A DNA stretch of 11,151 bases, from NCBI GenBank assembly GCA_017547265.1, contig JAFYQC010000035.1, positions 1 to 11,151 on the forward strand, written 5' to 3'. A program made the position numbers and the translations under genes. Of this stretch, positions 6,893-11,151 are shown in pieces. Numbering within the stretch: the first letter of the stretch is position 1; every line of letters begins with the position of its first letter. The notes under the pieces were generated by a model that did no database searches, was not told the DNA's origin, and saw only the letters and a list, made by a program, of their open reading frames with translations. This DNA comes from Kiritimatiellia bacterium. GTDB taxonomy: Bacteria; Verrucomicrobiota; Kiritimatiellia; RFP12; UBA1067.

Positions 6893-9190
6893 ATGAACAA
6901 CAAGCTTGTCAACTTCGCACCACTCCTGTTCCTTGCCTTCGCCACGCACGCCGCCGTTCCGTATGGCGCCGCGCCGCAGCAGACCGGCGACCTCGTACTG
7001 CCGCCCGGCGAAATCACAGCCGCGACGCCGAAAATCCTCTTGATACACGGTGGCGGATGGACTTCCGAAAAATACCTTCGCGGCACGCTCTCCGGCGAAG
7101 CCGCGCTTTTCCGCGACGCTGGCTACGCGGTCTACAATATCGACTACCGTCTCGCGCCCGGAGCCGCCTGGCCGCTGATTGGAGACGACTGTCTTGCAGC
7201 CGCGAAGAAACTTGTCTCGTGCGAGGGGATGCCGGAACTCGCCGCTGCCGCGGGAAAGCCAATCGCCATACTCGGCGTCTCGGCTGGCGGGCATCTCGCG
7301 CTCATGACGGGACTCCGGCTCCCGCGCGCCTATGTGATTGGCGTAATCTCAGTTTCAGGCATCGCAGACCCAGAGCAGGATTCAAAAGACCACCCAGCAC
7401 GCTATGAAGCGCTCTTCGCTGGCGGACCGATAGACCCCAAGGCGTTTCCAGAAGCGCACCTCTCGCCCGATGCGCCGCCGATCCTCTTCACCCACTGCTG
7501 GAACGACACGGTCGTTCCGATTATCTCGCCGATAAAACTCGCGCGCGCGATGATTGACCGCAAGCTCCACGCCGAGACATACTTCTACGATTTTGAGCGC
7601 ACGAACCAAGGGCACGCGATCTGGAACATGGCGAACAAGTCCAAGCACGTCCTCTATCCCGACATCCACGAGCGCTGCCTCAAGTTCCTGCGCGACGTGC
7701 GCGGACTCCCGCAGCCGCTTCCGTCCTCTGCCAAGTCCACAGATGGCAAGCCCGCCGCCAACTTCAAGTTCCTCGGCAAGCTCCGCAACATACCCGCCGC
7801 GAAAGTAAAAGACAGCGGCGTCTCGATTGGCTTTGAATGCCTCGACCGCGACCTCTTCGACCCCGAGCCCTGCTACGACCGCATCGCCTCAATCGGCGTG
7901 AAGAACGCACGCGTTCAGACCGGCTGGTGGAAATGCGAAAAGGAGAAAGGCGTCTACGACTGGACCTGGCTCGACGGCATAGTAGACAACCTCGAAAAGC
8001 GCGGAATCAAGGTGTGGTTCAACGTCGGCTTCGGCAACAAGCTCTACATGACAAACACCTTCGGCGAGGCATCGGTCGGCTTCGTGCCGATCCACTACGG
8101 GCCCGAGTGCGAACAGGCGTGGAAAAACTACTGCCGTGCGCTTGCCGAGCACTACAAGGGGCGTGTGGACCACTTCGAGATATGGAACGAGGTGAACGGC
8201 AGCGCGTTCTGGCGTCCCAAGGACCCGAACGCGACGGAGTATGCGCGACTCGTCGCGATCACGGCCACCGCGATCCGCGAAGCACAGCCGGACGCGAAGT
8301 GCGGCGGATGCGTCATGGGCTTCCCAACGCCGTTCCTCGAGGAGCTCAAGCGTGCCGGCGGGTTCGCCCATCTGGACTTCTTCGCGTTACACCCCTACGA
8401 CCCGCATCCCGAATCGGAATGGCCGAACCGCGTAAAATGGATGTGCGCCCTCCTCCACGGAGCTGGCCGCGGCGGGAAAGACGTCGAGATCTGGCAGGGA
8501 GAAAGCGGCTTCGCATCGTGGGCGCCTAAGAAATACTGGCAACCGCGCATCATCCGCGAAAGCGAGCGCGCGCAGGCCGTCTGGCTCCTGCGCCGCTATG
8601 TTCTGGACTTCTCGTTAGGAATCCCATTCTCCTCGTATTTCCAGACCGCCGACATGATGAAAAAGGGCTACCAGATGGCGAACTCGGAGCAGAGCGCGTT
8701 AAAGGTCGCGCGCCAGGGCGTGCTAAATGGCCTCACCTATACGCCGAAACCGTCGTACCGCGCCCTCGCAAGCATCGCCGCGGTGTTCCGCGACGGAGTT
8801 AGGCCGGATGCCAGGGCCGTCTTCTCCGCAACACGCGAGACCGACCCCTCTGACAAGCCGCCGCCGGACGGCGCGACGATTCGCTGCCTCGCCTTCACGC
8901 GCGGCCCAGAGCCGTTCAGCGTCACGCCGCTCTACGTCTACTACATGTCGACAGACCCGCAGCGCGCGTGGAGCGACAAGACCGCCCGCACGACGCTTCG
9001 AATCGAAGTAAACGACTACACGTCCATCCTCCGCTCGCCGGTTCTCGTGAACCTGCTCACAGGAGACGTCTTCGAGCTTTCGCTCCGCACAGATCCCGCA
9101 ACGCCAGGCGCGATCTTCATCGACAACCTGCCGCTATCCGACGCTCCGATGCTGGTCTGCGACCGCTCCGCGATAGAGCTCGGTCGCTAA
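6893..9190 (+). CDS. Secreted bifunctional enzyme: alpha/beta-hydrolase esterase fused to a GH39-like (clan GH-A) glycosidase
   Basis: 765 residues; RBS AAGGGG is 6 nt before the ATG. A signal peptide (residues 1-20, ending THA) predicts export. Residues about 40-270 form a carbohydrate-esterase-like alpha/beta hydrolase: oxyanion motif HGGGW (52-56), nucleophile S130 in GVSAGG, D205 in HCWNDTVVP and H241 in NQGHAIW, a complete triad in the usual order. After a linker (about 271-302), residues about 305-640 form a TIM barrel: GVYDWTWLD (353-361), acid/base candidate E433 in EIWNEVN, HPY at 500-502, and nucleophile candidate E537 in IWQGESG. A beta-sandwich tail follows (about 660-765). I infer that one enzyme removes acyl groups (acetyl or feruloyl) and cleaves the sugar chain of the same decorated polysaccharide, perhaps a xylan-type hemicellulose. 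The substrate is a guess; GH39 versus another GH-A family is not settled. The gene is divergent from the helical-protein gene and convergent with the porin gene. Confidence 0.9.
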   Translation: MNNKLVNFAPLLFLAFATHAAVPYGAAPQQTGDLVLPPGEITAATPKILLIHGGGWTSEKYLRGTLSGEAALFRDAGYAVYNIDYRLAPGAAWPLIGDDCLAAAKKLVSCEGMPELAAAAGKPIAILGVSAGGHLALMTGLRLPRAYVIGVISVSGIADPEQDSKDHPARYEALFAGGPIDPKAFPEAHLSPDAPPILFTHCWNDTVVPIISPIKLARAMIDRKLHAETYFYDFERTNQGHAIWNMANKSKHVLYPDIHERCLKFLRDVRGLPQPLPSSAKSTDGKPAANFKFLGKLRNIPAAKVKDSGVSIGFECLDRDLFDPEPCYDRIASIGVKNARVQTGWWKCEKEKGVYDWTWLDGIVDNLEKRGIKVWFNVGFGNKLYMTNTFGEASVGFVPIHYGPECEQAWKNYCRALAEHYKGRVDHFEIWNEVNGSAFWRPKDPNATEYARLVAITATAIREAQPDAKCGGCVMGFPTPFLEELKRAGGFAHLDFFALHPYDPHPESEWPNRVKWMCALLHGAGRGGKDVEIWQGESGFASWAPKKYWQPRIIRESERAQAVWLLRRYVLDFSLGIPFSSYFQTADMMKKGYQMANSEQSALKVARQGVLNGLTYTPKPSYRALASIAAVFRDGVRPDARAVFSATRETDPSDKPPPDGATIRCLAFTRGPEPFSVTPLYVYYMSTDPQRAWSDKTARTTLRIEVNDYTSILRSPVLVNLLTGDVFELSLRTDPATPGAIFIDNLPLSDAPMLVCDRSAIELGR

Positions 9191-9194
9191 CTCG

Positions 9195-10625
9195 TTAGAA
9201 CGAGAAGTCGATTTGCCAACGAATGAAGTAGCCGGGCTTGTCGGTGTCGTAGTAATCGCCAGGATTGAACAACTCAGCTATGACATGCCCGTAGACCTCG
9301 AAACGCTCGCCCTTGTCCTTGGCAGGCGTCCAGACAGGGAATGCGTAGTGGGCGCGGGAGAAAAGCCCCTTGAAGCGCCCGTTGCCACCGCCGATTCCGT
9401 CGCGGTCGGCCGCAAACACCGGCCCGGTGGAAACTGTGAACTTGTGACGCGGCGCAAACTCAACGCCGCCCCAGAGCTTTAGGTAGTGCTGGTTCGACCA
9501 CCAGCCGACGCCGTCGTGCGTGCCGTAGAGGTACATTTCCGACTCGATTGCGTCACGGCCCCACATCGGGTCCCACTTGCCGCTCATATAGCGGTAGTCT
9601 GCGCCACAGGTGGGCTTCCAGCCCTCGCGCGAACTCTTCCAGTTGATTCCGGCGAAACCGCTCCACTCGCCACACCTCTGGTACATCAAGTCGAAATCGG
9701 CCTTGACCGTCTCGGAAAGCCGCGGCTGGACACGCACGCCTAAGAGATCGGTGCGCCGGCTTCTCTGTGGGCTCTGCGTTTTGCGCAGACGCTTGGTGAT
9801 GGCGAACACCTGGTATTCAAGCCATTCAGTCGGGTTCTGTCCCCACACGACGCCCGCGCCCCAGTCGTCCTGGTTGCCGGAACCGTCGGGAAAGCGCGAG
9901 GAGAGCGAGGAAAGGCGGTGACGGTCGTCGCCAATCCTAAAGTCGCTCGCCGAGTCGAAGTTGTAGAGACCGAAGACGTCGAGCGTCGAGGTCTCGTTCA
10001 CGTGGAAGCGGACAGACGCCATGTCGGTGTAGAGCGTACGCGACCCGTCGCCCGGAGTACCATCGACAAGGATGCGTCTAAGCCCACAGAGCCCAAGCAG
10101 ATCCTGACGGCCTACCTTCAAGTCGAGGAAGCCGTCAAACACGCCCTTTCCTTCGATATACAGATTGTCGAGGACGATTTCGCCTGGCCACGCAGTCGTG
10201 CGGTTCGCAGGTCTGCTGTTCCAGCGGAACTCGTCTGTGAGACGTCCATAGAGCGTCCAGAGGCCTGCCGAGCCAGCATCGCCCTTCACCTCGGCCCAGA
10301 CGCGCGGGCGGAAGCGAATGTGGTTGCGGTAGCCCGACTCGCGGAAGCGGAACGCACGGAAGCCACCATACGGATTCCCTGGGACATGATCCATTATTTC
10401 CTGGCGGATGCGCAGGTCTGCGCCCGCGTTAAAGCTAAGCCCCGAGTCGTCGGATTCCTGAACAACGGCTTCAGGAGCTGTCGCTGCCGGGATGGCGACT
10501 TCCGTAGCAGCAGGTTCAGAAGCTGTGGCTTTCGGGGCAGCGGACTCCTGATCGGCCGCAGCGCAGTGAGAGAAAAGCGCGAGCGCGGCGCTCGCAACGC
10601 AAATGCCGCGGAAGGGAATCGTCAT
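9195..10625 (-). CDS. Outer-membrane beta-barrel porin, alginate-export (AlgE)-like
   Basis: 476 residues. The signal peptide is residues 1-24 (ending CAAA). A low-complexity A/P/T/E/V linker (about 25-57) precedes the barrel. From about 62 on, amphipathic strands alternate, starting with GLSFNAGADLRIRQE, and the chain ends in FIRWQIDFSF with a terminal phenylalanine, the signal used by the BAM machinery. LKVGRQDLLG (169-178), followed by the arginine- and aspartate-rich RRILVDGTPGDGSRT, matches the pattern of the alginate-export porin family, whose charged pore passes acidic sugars. Alginate itself should not be assumed as substrate; in diverse bacteria such porins are general anion or oligosaccharide channels. 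The gene follows serS by 16 bp, so it is probably cotranscribed with it. The RBS is weak (AAAGG about 11 nt from the ATG). The stop lies 4 bp from the stop of the convergent fusion gene. Confidence 0.85.
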   Translation of the reverse strand: MTIPFRGICVASAALALFSHCAAADQESAAPKATASEPAATEVAIPAATAPEAVVQESDDSGLSFNAGADLRIRQEIMDHVPGNPYGGFRAFRFRESGYRNHIRFRPRVWAEVKGDAGSAGLWTLYGRLTDEFRWNSRPANRTTAWPGEIVLDNLYIEGKGVFDGFLDLKVGRQDLLGLCGLRRILVDGTPGDGSRTLYTDMASVRFHVNETSTLDVFGLYNFDSASDFRIGDDRHRLSSLSSRFPDGSGNQDDWGAGVVWGQNPTEWLEYQVFAITKRLRKTQSPQRSRRTDLLGVRVQPRLSETVKADFDLMYQRCGEWSGFAGINWKSSREGWKPTCGADYRYMSGKWDPMWGRDAIESEMYLYGTHDGVGWWSNQHYLKLWGGVEFAPRHKFTVSTGPVFAADRDGIGGGNGRFKGLFSRAHYAFPVWTPAKDKGERFEVYGHVIAELFNPGDYYDTDKPGYFIRWQIDFSF

Positions 10626-10641
10626 GCGGGGTATACCTTTC

Positions 10642-11151
<510 letters not shown>

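Noticed and set aside
6800..7294. Minus-strand 164-codon frame spanning the divergent promoter region
   Set aside because: It lies across the esterase coding sequence and the palindrome and -10 elements, with no RBS and no recognisable protein features.
9191..9204. Small hairpin CTCGT-TAGA-ACGAG at the convergent stops as a bidirectional terminator
   Set aside because: Only a 5-bp stem with no following T-run on either strand, and it overlaps the porin codons. Too weak to call.
10630..10637. Palindrome GGTATACC before the porin start as a third operator copy
   Set aside because: Only 8 bp, lacks the AATA spacer and the outer bases, has no extended -10 at the right distance, and lies between serS and the porin inside a probable operon.

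Overview
The window looks like a chromosomal piece from a GC-rich, Gram-negative bacterium. It holds an outer-membrane beta-barrel porin, several Sec-type signal peptides and a set of exported carbohydrate-active proteins. A large glycine-rich repetitive surface protein ending in a PGTYTA-type segment, next to many secreted hydrolases, resembles host- or sediment-associated members of the PVC superphylum (Verrucomicrobiota/Kiritimatiellae or Lentisphaerota). That placement is inference from protein style only. All intergenic gaps are short (the longest is 132 bp). There are no tRNA or rRNA genes, CRISPR arrays or mobile elements that I can recognise.

Layout. (1) Positions 1-2056, minus strand: a secreted clan GH-A glycoside hydrolase that runs off the left edge. 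A 662-codon open frame on the opposite strand is its shadow. (2) 2089-5616, minus: a 1175-residue exported protein with discoidin, FN3-like, Calx-beta-like and duplicated glycine-rich beta-helix-like modules; it probably heads an operon with the hydrolase. (3) 5749-6792, minus: an exported helical protein of unknown function with an apparently leaderless start. (4) 6893-9190, plus: a secreted fusion of an alpha/beta-hydrolase esterase and a GH39-like glycosidase. (5) 9195-10625, minus: an AlgE-like porin convergent with the fusion gene. (6) 10642-11151, minus: the C-terminal end of seryl-tRNA synthetase, just upstream of the porin.

The main discovery is regulatory. Each of the three promoters of the exported-protein cluster has a near-identical 16-bp palindrome (ATATAC-AATA-GTATAT). 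In every case its centre lies 34.5-35.5 bp upstream of the downstream end of an extended -10 element (TGN-TAWAAT), and no good -35 hexamer is present. One copy sits midway between the two divergent promoters and can serve both; the second copy serves the adhesin-hydrolase operon. This points to a small regulon switched on by an unidentified activator bound near -42. It ties together a likely glycan-binding surface protein, a glycosidase, a helical protein of unknown role and an esterase-glycosidase into one polysaccharide-use locus. The serS-porin pair lacks the motif and appears to be outside the regulon.
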